The position numbers were made by a program, and so were the translations under genes. A model generated the notes under the pieces. It did no database searches. It was not told the origin of the DNA and saw only the letters and a list, made by a program, of their open reading frames with translations. Below are positions 1 through 7,893 of a stretch of DNA of 36,073 bases, in pieces (the stretch's first letter is position 1; every line of letters starts with the position of its first letter). Source of the DNA: Actinophytocola sp. GTDB lineage: Bacteria; Actinomycetota; Actinomycetes; Mycobacteriales; Pseudonocardiaceae. Location: assembly GCA_009377475.1 (NCBI GenBank), contig WHTY01000049.1:1-36073 (forward strand). The letters run 5' to 3'.

Positions 1-85
1 TCTTCGCGAATGAGACCCGTTTGGGTGCTCCAGGAATCTCCGATGGGTTCGCAATGTTGGCTTGGTTCGCGGGAGAGACTGCCAA
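1..85 (-). CDS. rpoB: RNA polymerase beta subunit, N-terminal 28 codons (partial)
   Basis: Reading the minus strand leftwards from 85 gives a TTG start followed by AVSPANQ and, near the edge, GAPKRVSFAK, the conserved actinobacterial RpoB opening that precedes the IREPLEVP segment. A good ribosome binding site (GGAAGGA) lies 6 nt upstream of the TTG. The gene leaves the window after 28 codons. RpoB is the catalytic beta subunit of RNA polymerase and the rifamycin target. Its place, downstream of rplJ-rplL on the same strand, fits the usual actinobacterial order except that the mce operon is wedged between. The call rests on a short peptide, strengthened by the context. Confidence 0.88.
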   Translation of the reverse strand, partial: MAVSPANQANIANPSEIPGAPKRVSFAK

Positions 86-478
86 GATGCGTCCTTCCGG
101 GGACAGATAAGCGGTTGGACAGCAACGCCACGGTGACACGGCACATGGCAACACGGGACGCCGACTGTCTATAAGGGTGCGGTGGTGTCCGCCATCGTAG
201 CGCCTGGCTCAGGGCAGCATGAAAGCGGGCAGCGCAACAGAGCAGTCTAGCGACGAAACTCGCCGCTGTCGAGGGGGCACGCGCATTGGGGCCCAGCCTC
301 GCCGCACCTTCGTTCCGCTCCGCATCGGCGGATGTCTCGTGGCTTCGCCACTCAGGGTGGCGTGCCGGGGCCGTCGAGTCAAGCCACCGGGCGGGGCCGG
401 CACCGCGACGGTGCAGTGACTCACGGTCATCTCACCCTGGTGTCGTAGTCGTGGCGGCGGCCGGGGCCGGAGGGGGTT
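86..478. other. rpoB upstream region without a recognisable gene
   Basis: Apart from the promoter-like elements no gene is supported here. The short open frames on both strands are arginine- and proline-rich with no recognisable domain, as expected from random GC-rich sequence. The part from about 86 to 237 is probably the untranslated rpoB leader. Confidence 0.5.
244..272 (-). promoter_or_regulatory. Probable rpoB promoter
   Basis: On the minus strand TCGACA (272-267) is separated by exactly 17 nt from TAGACT (249-244), close to the housekeeping sigma consensus for actinobacteria. Transcription would begin near 237 and leave about 150 nt of leader before the TTG start of rpoB. A second weaker -10-like TATAGA lies at 173-168 with no good -35. 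Inferred from motif match only. Confidence 0.5.
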
Positions 479-537
479 GGTGCTACGAAGGGCTTCTTAC
501 TTGCGTCAGACGCAAGTAAGAAGCCCTTCGTAGCACC
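479..537. terminator. Perfect 29-bp inverted repeat behind the mce operon
   Basis: Positions 479-507 and 509-537 are exact reverse complements around a single base at 508, so transcripts of either strand could fold into a 27-29 bp hairpin. It begins 8 nt past the stop codon of the last mce-associated gene and lies before the rpoB promoter, so it probably separates the mce and rpoB transcripts. No T-tract follows on either side. The arm is less GC-rich than its surroundings, so it could also be a dispersed palindromic repeat. Confidence 0.75.
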
Positions 538-545
538 TGGGAGGC

Positions 546-1448
546 TTAGTTGCCGCCGTTGCCACCGTTGCCGCTGCTGCCGCCGGGGACGGGGGCCCGG
601 TTGCTGGGGTCGGCGTAGGCGTCGATGTGTGAGATCTTCCACTCCCCGTCGACCTTCACGACGGTGATGGTCGGCTGGTCGCCAGTCGCGGCGCTCTGGC
701 CGGTGTCCTCCCGGATCGACGTCTGGTCGATGAACGCCAGCACGCGAGCGGTGTCGTCGGTCATCTCGATCACCGCGATGTTGCGCACGGCGGTCTGGAG
801 CACGACCTTCTGCTGCGGCGCCTTGTCCTTCACATCGCCCATGAGCTGCTCGTACTGCGACCGCATCTCGTCGGTGGCGAGCACGTCCTTCACGGCCTTC
901 TCATGCTGCTCGACGTTGTTGTAGTCGTACGAGAACATCGCCTCGACGCCGTCGCCGACCTGCTGCTTGAGCTGCTCGGTCGCGACGACGTCGACCATGG
1001 CCTTGTTCTCGTCGCCAGCGTCGACCGAGAAGTACTTGAACGCGAAGAACGCCGCCGTCAGCGCGAGCACCAGCGCCAGCGCCCCGACTACGCTGGTCAT
1101 CGCCCACGACGGCTCACGCCTTGGCTGCTTCGTCGTCGAGCGGCCCTCCGGCAGCGCGGAGGCATGGGAGACGGTCTCGTCCGGCGTCTCCGGCTTCCGG
1201 GCGCCCTCGTCACGGGTCTTCGACCGGGGCCGGGGCCTCGGGGACGCTGGCGGCGCGGCGACAGTCTCGCTGCCGGACTCAGTTCCGGCAGCGCCGGTCG
1301 CGGCACCTGCCGCCGTGCTGGCCTCGGTGTCCGTCTGGTCCTGCCGGGGTTCGGGTGTGGGGCGGGGGCGGGGGCTTGGCTTGCGCAGGCCAGCGACCTG
1401 CGGCCGCCTCGACCCGCCGCTCGGCGTCGATCGCCGTCGGTTCGTCAC
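546..1448 (-). CDS. Mce-associated membrane protein (Mas/Mam-like), second copy
   Basis: About 300 aa, starting at a GTG whose first bases overlap the stop codon of the upstream Mas gene (GTGA, 1448-1445), with GGAG just upstream. A longer frame reaches 1520, but the overlap start fits operon coupling better. Residues 1-110 are a basic, proline-rich cytoplasmic tail. One membrane segment follows (around MTSVVGALALVLALTAAFF), then an outside domain ending in the VVKVDGEWKISHI motif typical of Mce-associated proteins, and a Gly/Asn tail. Family members are thought to stabilise or assist the Mce importer. The role in this operon is inferred from position. It is the last gene of the mce operon. 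Confidence 0.8.
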   Translation of the reverse strand: MTNRRRSTPSGGSRRPQVAGLRKPSPRPRPTPEPRQDQTDTEASTAAGAATGAAGTESGSETVAAPPASPRPRPRSKTRDEGARKPETPDETVSHASALPEGRSTTKQPRREPSWAMTSVVGALALVLALTAAFFAFKYFSVDAGDENKAMVDVVATEQLKQQVGDGVEAMFSYDYNNVEQHEKAVKDVLATDEMRSQYEQLMGDVKDKAPQQKVVLQTAVRNIAVIEMTDDTARVLAFIDQTSIREDTGQSAATGDQPTITVVKVDGEWKISHIDAYADPSNRAPVPGGSSGNGGNGGN

Positions 1449-2161
1449 TGCGGCTCCGATCCTTGGTTGCCGACCTGCGTCCTCGGGATGGGGATCAGCT
1501 CGATGTCCGAGAGCTTCCACTCCCCGTCAACGCGTTTGAGCTCGGCGCGCCATCGACGCGGCAGCTCCGCGCTCTGGTCCTCGAATGACAGCGTCACCTC
1601 GGAGGACGCGATCGCGGTCGCGGTGCCCTCGTAGGCGTTCAGCTCCTCGACGGCGATGTCGAAGAACTTGATCTCCGACGAGCGCTGCGCCTTGACGATG
1701 ACCTGGCGGGCCTGCTTCCAGCCGTCCGTGACGTGCTGGGCCAGCTCGTCCGTCGACACCGCGACCTGCTGGTCCCGGTACTTGTCCGGGCTCTGGTAGT
1801 CGACCTCGGCGAAGGCCGAGATGGCCTGCTCCGCAGCCGCTGCTACCTCGTCTCGCGCGGTGGCGTTCTGGGCGGAGTCGCTGCCCGACTTCACCGACCA
1901 GAGAATGCCGAAGGTGACCGCGGCGATCAGACCGACCACCACGAGCACCGAGGCGACAAGGAACACCGGCTGCCTGGCGAGCACGCTCGGCTGCGCCGTA
2001 CCCGACTCAACCGGCTCACCCGACTCCGCTGGCTCCTGCGACTCAGCGTGCGAGACCGTCGCGGCATCAGTGCCACCGGCGCCGTCAGCGGCGGCGGTGC
2101 TGGCTTCGGACACACCGTCATGCTCCTCAGGCTCATCGGCCCGAGCGTCGTCACTGCTCAT
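1445..2161 (-). CDS. Mce-associated membrane protein (Mas/Mam-like), first copy
   Basis: 238 aa. An acidic Ser/Ala/Glu-rich cytoplasmic N-terminus of about 60 residues leads into one membrane helix (around VFLVASVLVVVGLIAAVTF). A periplasm-side alpha/beta domain follows, ending in KRVDGEWKLSDIELIP, the same closing motif as its neighbour. GAGGA lies just before the ATG. It follows mceF after a 57-nt gap, the largest gap in the operon. The pair looks like an old tandem duplication: same topology and same C-terminal motif, but very different tails (acidic here, basic in the next). Known mycobacterial relatives accompany Mce complexes; no enzymatic activity is expected. Confidence 0.8.
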   Translation of the reverse strand: MSSDDARADEPEEHDGVSEASTAAADGAGGTDAATVSHAESQEPAESGEPVESGTAQPSVLARQPVFLVASVLVVVGLIAAVTFGILWSVKSGSDSAQNATARDEVAAAAEQAISAFAEVDYQSPDKYRDQQVAVSTDELAQHVTDGWKQARQVIVKAQRSSEIKFFDIAVEELNAYEGTATAIASSEVTLSFEDQSAELPRRWRAELKRVDGEWKLSDIELIPIPRTQVGNQGSEPQ

Positions 2162-2218
2162 TACGTCCTCAGCGTAGGCGAACGATGTGATATCGCTGTC
2201 TGGTACCGCCGTTTAGCG

Positions 2219-3466
2219 TCAACCCGTCGAGAGCAACTGGCCTAGTAGCTCGGCGCTGGAACCAGACAACAGGCTGTTCGAGGAGTCCTCTTCGAGCGAC
2301 TCCTGGTCACGATCGGAGTTCTGCTGAACCTGCTGCTGCGACGGCGCAACCGGGACGCCGTTGAACGGCGCGTTCTGCGAACCGCGGACGGTGATGGGAC
2401 TGCCCTTCGGTTCCGCGCAGTACGCCTCCTCGTTGTACGTCGACGGCGACGTGTCGTCGCCCGGCCGCTTCTTCGTGCTCTCGTAGCCCTTCACACACGG
2501 CGGCGGGTCGAACAGGTTCAGCGCGAGACCAAGCGGCGCCTTCGGGTTCTTCGGATCGAGGAGCGCCTGCGCGCCAGCGCCGAGCGCCGGATACGTCAGC
2601 ATGGTCTGTTCAAGGCCGGCCAGCCGGTCGTCCGAGATCTCGCCGAGCGTGATGAGGTTCGCGACCAGCGCGCTCAGCCCGGGACCGACCTCGTCGACGA
2701 CCCTGCTGAACTGGTTCGCCGTTTGCGGCGTCTGCTCGATCAGCCGCCGGATGTCGGCGTCAGAGCCCTTGAACGTCTCGGAGAGCTTCCGCAGGTCCTT
2801 GCTGAACGACCGGATCGAGCCCATCTCGGCGTTCTGCGTGCGCAGCACCTGGTTGCCCGAGCGCAGCAGCTCCACGGTGTCCGGCAGGTTCTGTCGCGCG
2901 GCAGCCGTGAAGTCCCGCGTGGTGTCCATCAGGAGCTGGAGGTCGTCGCCGGTGCCGGAGAACGCCTTGTACGACTCGTCGACGACCGTGCGCAGCGAGT
3001 CGGTCGGCACCGAGCCCGCCAGGTCGGTCAGGTCGTTGATGACCTTGGCGGTCGGCACCGGGGTCTTCGTGCGGTCAACGGGGATCACCGAGTTGTCCTC
3101 GAGATACGGCCCGCCCTCTGAGCGCGGCCGCAGGTCGACGAACTGCTCACCGATCGCGGACCGGTTCAGCACGAACGCATCGAGGTCGGCCGGGATCGGC
3201 GGCATCCCCGGCTCGATGTTGAGGTCCACCTCCAAGCCGCCTTCGGTCAGGCTCAGCTCGCCCACCCTGCCGACGTTGAAGCCACGGTAGGTGACCTCGG
3301 CGTTGGAGAAGATGCCGCCGGAATCCTCGAGCTCCATCGACACCGTGTAGATGTCCTCGCCGAACACCTTGCCGACGTCGGTGAACCGGAACAGCGCGTA
3401 CGCCAGGGCGACGACGCTGATCACGAAGAACGAGACGATCTGGAGCTGCGTCTTGCGGGTCAGCAT
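2219..3466 (-). CDS. mceF: Mce family protein MceF
   Basis: 415 aa. An N-terminal helix (about residues 7-28) anchors it. The MCE domain follows (about 38-115; TYRGFNVGRVGEL is its typical turn), then a long alpha-helical stretch, and a C-terminus with three cysteines and Gln/Asn-rich low complexity. The ATG shares one base with the stop of mceE (TGATG at 3468-3464). Sixth of the six MCE subunits. In mycobacteria, MceA-F assemble into one hetero-hexameric tube that carries hydrophobic substrates from the outer envelope to the YrbE permease. The substrate here cannot be read from sequence. Identity as F rests on gene order and the non-lipidated N-terminus. Confidence 0.88.
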   Translation of the reverse strand: MLTRKTQLQIVSFFVISVVALAYALFRFTDVGKVFGEDIYTVSMELEDSGGIFSNAEVTYRGFNVGRVGELSLTEGGLEVDLNIEPGMPPIPADLDAFVLNRSAIGEQFVDLRPRSEGGPYLEDNSVIPVDRTKTPVPTAKVINDLTDLAGSVPTDSLRTVVDESYKAFSGTGDDLQLLMDTTRDFTAAARQNLPDTVELLRSGNQVLRTQNAEMGSIRSFSKDLRKLSETFKGSDADIRRLIEQTPQTANQFSRVVDEVGPGLSALVANLITLGEISDDRLAGLEQTMLTYPALGAGAQALLDPKNPKAPLGLALNLFDPPPCVKGYESTKKRPGDDTSPSTYNEEAYCAEPKGSPITVRGSQNAPFNGVPVAPSQQQVQQNSDRDQESLEEDSSNSLLSGSSAELLGQLLSTG

Positions 3467-4677
3467 CAGCTGCCACCTCCCAGCAGGCCGGGCAGCACGC
3501 CGAGGCCGCTGTCATTCGACTCCGAGGAGTCGCCAGACGGCGACGGCAGCGGCAGCGGCAGCGGCGGGAGCTGGTTCGGGTCGAGCAGCTCGCCCTCGGA
3601 TGCGGGCGCCTTCTCCAGCACGGGGAGACCGTCGAACGGGTTGCCCCTGTGCCGCCGGTAGGCGTCGTAGATCTCCCTGATGTTCAGGTTCAGCTCCTGG
3701 TACAGGTTGAAGTAGTCGCCCCTCGCGCCGTCGACGGCGGCGTCAGGGAACGGGAACGACACCAGGATCTCCAGCGACTTCGGCAGCTTGTCGCCCGACT
3801 TGACAAGGTTGGCCAGGATCGGCCGCAGCGCTTCCAGATTGCCAACCAGGTTGCGCTGGCTCTTCTGGATGGTGTCGGTCGCGACAACGGAGAGCTTCTT
3901 CATCGACTCCAACATCGTCACGAGCTGCTTGCGCTGGTCGACGAGCACCCGCATGCCCGGCTCAAGGTCGTCAAGCGCGGCCGAGATGGCTTCCTTGTCC
4001 TTCTGCAGCGCCTTGGACAGCTTGTTGAGGCCGTCGAGCGCGTTGGAGATGTCCTGCGTCTGGCCGTCGAGGCGGCGGACGAACGTCTCCGAGTTGTGGA
4101 TCAGCGCCTTGATCTCGCCCTCGCGCCCGGTCGAGATGTGGTTGAACTCCTTGGTGATGGTGTTGAGCTGCTCGACGCCGCCGCCGTTGAGCAGCATCGA
4201 CATCGCGCCGAGCACTTCCTCCATCTCAACGCTGCGATTGGTGCGCGAGACCGGGATGACGGAGCCGTCGGTCAGCTGGCCTTGCGCTGTGCCCTGCGGC
4301 GGATGCGCCAGCTCGATGTACTTCTCACCGAGCAGGCTGGACTGCTTGACGTTCGCCAGCGCGTTCGCAGGGAGCTCGGTGCCCTTGTTCAGCTCGATGG
4401 TGACCTCGGCGTTCCAGTCCGTGCTGGTCAGCGAGATGTCCTCGACCTTGCCGACCGAGACCTCGTTGATCTTGACGGCGGACTGCGGCACGAGGTCGAG
4501 CACGTTCTGGAAGTGCACCTTCACCTCGATGGGGTCGTCACCGGTGTCGGCACCACCCGGCAAGGGGATGTCGTAGATACCGGTGAACGAGCCACACCCT
4601 GCGAGCAGCGTGGCAACCATCGCGAAGACGGCCGCGAGCATGCCGCGCGAGCGGTTGGTCCTGGAGCGCCAGAACAT
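3466..4677 (-). CDS. mceE: Mce family lipoprotein MceE (LprK-like)
   Basis: 403 aa. A positively charged N-terminus and hydrophobic stretch end in the lipobox LLAGC with the lipidated Cys at residue 28, as in E-position Mce proteins of mycobacteria. The MCE domain comes next (about 48-125; VKINEVSVGKVEDI, then SSLLGEKYIEL), followed by a long helical region that builds the tunnel and a Pro/Ser/Gly-rich end. Start and stop each overlap the neighbours by one base (TGATG). As the lipid-anchored subunit it probably fixes one face of the MceA-F hexamer in the membrane. The lipobox is seen; the structural role is known from the family. Confidence 0.9.
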   Translation of the reverse strand: MFWRSRTNRSRGMLAAVFAMVATLLAGCGSFTGIYDIPLPGGADTGDDPIEVKVHFQNVLDLVPQSAVKINEVSVGKVEDISLTSTDWNAEVTIELNKGTELPANALANVKQSSLLGEKYIELAHPPQGTAQGQLTDGSVIPVSRTNRSVEMEEVLGAMSMLLNGGGVEQLNTITKEFNHISTGREGEIKALIHNSETFVRRLDGQTQDISNALDGLNKLSKALQKDKEAISAALDDLEPGMRVLVDQRKQLVTMLESMKKLSVVATDTIQKSQRNLVGNLEALRPILANLVKSGDKLPKSLEILVSFPFPDAAVDGARGDYFNLYQELNLNIREIYDAYRRHRGNPFDGLPVLEKAPASEGELLDPNQLPPLPLPLPSPSGDSSESNDSGLGVLPGLLGGGS

Positions 4678-5864
4678 CAGCGGCCACCTCCCTGCTGCGG
4701 CTTCGACATCTCTTCCATCAGCGCGAGCGGCAACGGCGGCAGGTCGCCGTCGTGCAGCGAGCTGATCACCTGCGCCGGGGTTGGCAGGTCCTCCGTCAGC
4801 GGCGCGATCTGCTCGCAGATCGCGGCGAGCTGGTCGCCGGAGCCCTCTGGCGCCTGGCCGACGAAGTCACACAGCATCAACAGCAGCGGCTCGCGCAGCT
4901 CGTTGATGACCGGCCGCGCGTCGAGCGTGCCCGCCGACGCGTTGTAGGCGTTGATGACGTTGCCGAGCGCGACCGGACCGACGTCGAAGATCTCCGCAAG
5001 CTCCGCCCGCTCCTTGACCAGCACCTGGGTGACGTCGGCGAGCTTGTCGACGTTCGACTTGAGCCGGTCCCGGTTCTCGTCGACGAACTGGCGCACCTTG
5101 CCCAGCGTCGCGCCGAGCAGCTGCACGGATTTCGCCAGGTTGTCCCGCTCCCCCGCGAGGAAGCCGCTCACGTCGGCGAGCCTGCGCTGGAACTCGGCGA
5201 CGTCGGCGTCGCTCGCGGCGAGCGTGTTGGAGAACTTCGCCAGGTTGGACACCGTGGCGAACAGGTCGTCCTTGTTGCCTGCGAGCGTGTTGGACGCCTT
5301 GCCCAGCTTGTTGATGGTGACGTTGAGCGCCCTGCCGTTGTCCTTGAAGTTCTCGGCCAGCGTGTCGAGCAGCCGCGAGAGCGCGCCGTCCTTGTTGGCG
5401 CCGTCAGGGCCGAGCGCGTCGCTGACGCGGGACAGCGAGGCGTACAGGTCGTCCACCTCGAGCGGCACCGCGGTGCGCTCCTGGGTGATGACGGCGCCGT
5501 CCTCCATCTCGGGCCCGCCGGAGTAGGGCGGGGTGAGCTGCACGTACCGGTCGCTGACCAGCGACGGCGCGACGATCACGGCCTGCGCGTCCGCGGGGAC
5601 CTGCACCGTGCGGTCGTACGACATGGTGACCTTCACCCGGTCACCCTGCGGCTCGACGCTCTCGATGGTGCCGGTCTGGACACCGAGCATCCGCACGTCG
5701 TTGTCCTCGTACAGGCCGATGGCGGTCGGGAAGTACGCGGTGACGGTCTTGGTGTTCGCGTCCTTGAGCGCCCACCACAGCCCGCCTGCCACGAGCAGGC
5801 CAAGCACGCAGGCGATGGCGACGCCCCGCCAGAGCGACTGGCCAACACGGGTCGTCGGGCTCAT
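4677..5864 (-). CDS. mceD: Mce family protein MceD
   Basis: 395 aa. One N-terminal membrane helix (about 14-32), then the MCE domain (about 40-115; DNDVRMLGVQTGTIESV), then a long alpha-helical segment with heptad-like spacing, and a Pro/Leu-rich C-terminus ending in glutamine and glycine. It starts in a short overlap with mceC and ends sharing a base with the mceE start. Fourth MCE subunit by position. No features suggest an enzyme. Like its siblings it should be part of the envelope-spanning lipid conduit powered by MceG. Confidence 0.88.
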   Translation of the reverse strand: MSPTTRVGQSLWRGVAIACVLGLLVAGGLWWALKDANTKTVTAYFPTAIGLYEDNDVRMLGVQTGTIESVEPQGDRVKVTMSYDRTVQVPADAQAVIVAPSLVSDRYVQLTPPYSGGPEMEDGAVITQERTAVPLEVDDLYASLSRVSDALGPDGANKDGALSRLLDTLAENFKDNGRALNVTINKLGKASNTLAGNKDDLFATVSNLAKFSNTLAASDADVAEFQRRLADVSGFLAGERDNLAKSVQLLGATLGKVRQFVDENRDRLKSNVDKLADVTQVLVKERAELAEIFDVGPVALGNVINAYNASAGTLDARPVINELREPLLLMLCDFVGQAPEGSGDQLAAICEQIAPLTEDLPTPAQVISSLHDGDLPPLPLALMEEMSKPQQGGGR

Positions 5865-6847
5865 CGCGGATCACATCCCTGCTGGTTAACGGGGCCCTCC
5901 TGGGGTAGCAACAGTCCGCAGATGTAGTTGTCGAACCAGCGGCCGTTGCCGACGGTGTTGTTGAACTGCCGGACGAACGGCGCGAAGGTCTCGATGCCTT
6001 CACCGAGCGCTTGGCGGTTGCGGTGCAGCATGCCGGTGAGCCGGTCAAGATCCTTCAGCACTGGCTGGAGCTGCGCCTTGTTGTCGTCGACCAGCCCGTT
6101 GAGCTGGATGGCGAGCTGCTGCGTGCCCTGCAACAGCGACGAGATCGCCGCCTTGCGCTTCGACAGCTCGGCGAGCAGCACGTTGCCGTCCTTCATCAGC
6201 TGCACCAGCTGCGCGTCGCGGTCGGCAAGCGTCTGGCTGATCTGGCGGGTGTTCTCCAGCAACGTCGACAGCTGGTTGTCCCGCTTGGCGATCGTGTCCG
6301 AGAGCTGCGAGAGGCCGTTCAGCGCGCCCTTGATCTCGTCCGAGGTGCCGCCGAACGTCTGCGAGATGACGTCGAAGCTCTTCGCGAGCTGGTTGACGTC
6401 GATCGCGTCCGTCGTCTCGGACAGGCCCCGGAACGCCTCAAGGACGTCGTAGGGCGACGTCGTGCGCGCGTTCGGGATGGTCTCCGACGGATCCAGCACC
6501 TCGTCGCCAGCCGGTTCGACCGCGAGGAACTTCTGGCCGAGCAGGTCCTTGAGCTTGATCGCCGCCCTTGTGTTGTTGCCCACCCAGGCGTCGTCGACGT
6601 AAAAGCTGACCCTGACGACGTCGCCGTCCAACTCGACGTCCTTGACTTTGCCCTTCTTGATGCCCGCGATGCGGACCTCGTCGCCCTCCGTGATGCCAGC
6701 CGCCTCTTCGAACTCGGCGGAGTACACCGTGCCCGAGCCGATCAGCGGCAGCTCGTCGGAGTTCATGGCCGCCATGAGGCTGAGCGCGATCAGCACGATG
6801 CCGACGATCGCGATCGGGATCGGGTTGCGTTGCTGGAAGGGCTTCAT
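5861..6847 (-). CDS. mceC: Mce family protein MceC
   Basis: 328 aa from the ATG at 6847, which overlaps the mceB stop as ATGA and has GAGG 9 nt upstream. A GTG at 6856 would add three residues but has no room for a ribosome binding site. One N-terminal helix (PIPIAIVGIVLIALSLM) is followed by the MCE domain (GDEVRIAGIKKGKVKDVEL, then LLGQKFLAVEP) and a coiled-coil-like helix, with a short C-terminus carrying a cysteine pair. Shortest of the six MCE subunits, usual for position C in non-mycobacterial actinomycetes. Confidence 0.88.
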   Translation of the reverse strand: MKPFQQRNPIPIAIVGIVLIALSLMAAMNSDELPLIGSGTVYSAEFEEAAGITEGDEVRIAGIKKGKVKDVELDGDVVRVSFYVDDAWVGNNTRAAIKLKDLLGQKFLAVEPAGDEVLDPSETIPNARTTSPYDVLEAFRGLSETTDAIDVNQLAKSFDVISQTFGGTSDEIKGALNGLSQLSDTIAKRDNQLSTLLENTRQISQTLADRDAQLVQLMKDGNVLLAELSKRKAAISSLLQGTQQLAIQLNGLVDDNKAQLQPVLKDLDRLTGMLHRNRQALGEGIETFAPFVRQFNNTVGNGRWFDNYICGLLLPQEGPVNQQGCDPR

Positions 6848-7893
6848 CGGCTGCACCTCGCCCTGTCCGGCTCACCCATCGGAATGTGGACGGGTTGGTC
6901 TTCCGCGCCCGGGAAGCGCAGGGTGGCCTCACCGCCGCACAGGTAGAAGTTGAACCACGAGCCGTAGCTCGCCGTCTTCCCCATGCTGGAGTACTTCTTC
7001 GGGCCGAAGGTGATGAAGTGTTCCACCAGGTCCTCGTGCTTGTTGAGGTTCTTCGACAGCTTCCCCAGCTCGGCGATGTCCTGCTTGAGCGGCTGCCGCG
7101 CCTTGCCGACGAGTCCTGCCGTCGAGCGGGACAGGTCGTCGATGGCCCCGATCGCGTCGCCGATGGACTTCGAGTCCTTGGCCAGCCCCGACATGAGCTG
7201 CTGGAGCGTGCTGATGGTCTGCCGCAGCTGGGGGCTCTTCTCGTTGAGCCGCTGCAGCACGTCGTTGAGGTTGGTGACGACCTCGCCGATGACCTTGTCC
7301 TTCTTGGCAAGCGACGTCGTCAGCGACGCGGTGTGGGCCAGGAGGTTCTCCATCGTGCCGCCCTCGCCCTGCAACACCTGGATGATCTCGTAGGAGAGCT
7401 GGTTGACGTCCTTGGGCGAGAGCGCGGTGAACAGCGGCTTGAAGCCGTTGAACAGCTCGGTCAGGTCCAGCGCTGGTCGGGTCCGCTCCAACGGGATGTG
7501 GCCGGTGCCGTCGGTGGGCAGCAGCGGCGTGTTGTCGGTGCGCGCACCTGGGTCGATCGCGATGTAGCGCTGCCCGACCAGGTTGCGGTAGCGCACCGCC
7601 GCCGTGACGGTCTCCGGCAGCCGTAGGGCGGAGTTCACCTCGAAGGTGACCTCGGCCTGGCTCTTGTCGACCACGTCGATCTCGGTGACCTGGCCGACCT
7701 GCACGCCAGCGATGCGGACGTCGTCGTTCTCAAGCAGCAGCGTGGCGTCGGTGAACCGAGCGGTGTAGCTGTTGGTGTCCGACATGTTGATGTTGGCGAT
7801 GCTGATCCCGAGCAGGGCCGTCGTCAGGACGGTCACCGCGATGAAGATGATCAGCTTGACCAGCGGTCCGGTGACGTGGGTGGCGCTCTTCAC
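6844..7893 (-). CDS. mceB: Mce family protein MceB
   Basis: 349 aa. The N-terminal helix (LVKLIIFIAVTVLTTALLG) precedes the MCE domain (ENDDVRIAGVQVGQVTEID, then RYRNLVGQRYIAI) and the helical tunnel-forming part. The C-terminus has the conserved NFYLCGG motif of B subunits. Start overlaps the mceA stop (ATGA) and its own stop overlaps the mceC start in the same way. Second subunit of the heteromeric Mce importer. Confidence 0.9.
   Translation of the reverse strand: MKSATHVTGPLVKLIIFIAVTVLTTALLGISIANINMSDTNSYTARFTDATLLLENDDVRIAGVQVGQVTEIDVVDKSQAEVTFEVNSALRLPETVTAAVRYRNLVGQRYIAIDPGARTDNTPLLPTDGTGHIPLERTRPALDLTELFNGFKPLFTALSPKDVNQLSYEIIQVLQGEGGTMENLLAHTASLTTSLAKKDKVIGEVVTNLNDVLQRLNEKSPQLRQTISTLQQLMSGLAKDSKSIGDAIGAIDDLSRSTAGLVGKARQPLKQDIAELGKLSKNLNKHEDLVEHFITFGPKKYSSMGKTASYGSWFNFYLCGGEATLRFPGAEDQPVHIPMGEPDRARCSR

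Noticed and set aside
209..520. Short open frames in the rpoB upstream region
   Set aside because: Overlapping on both strands, low complexity, no ribosome binding sites; one runs through the hairpin.
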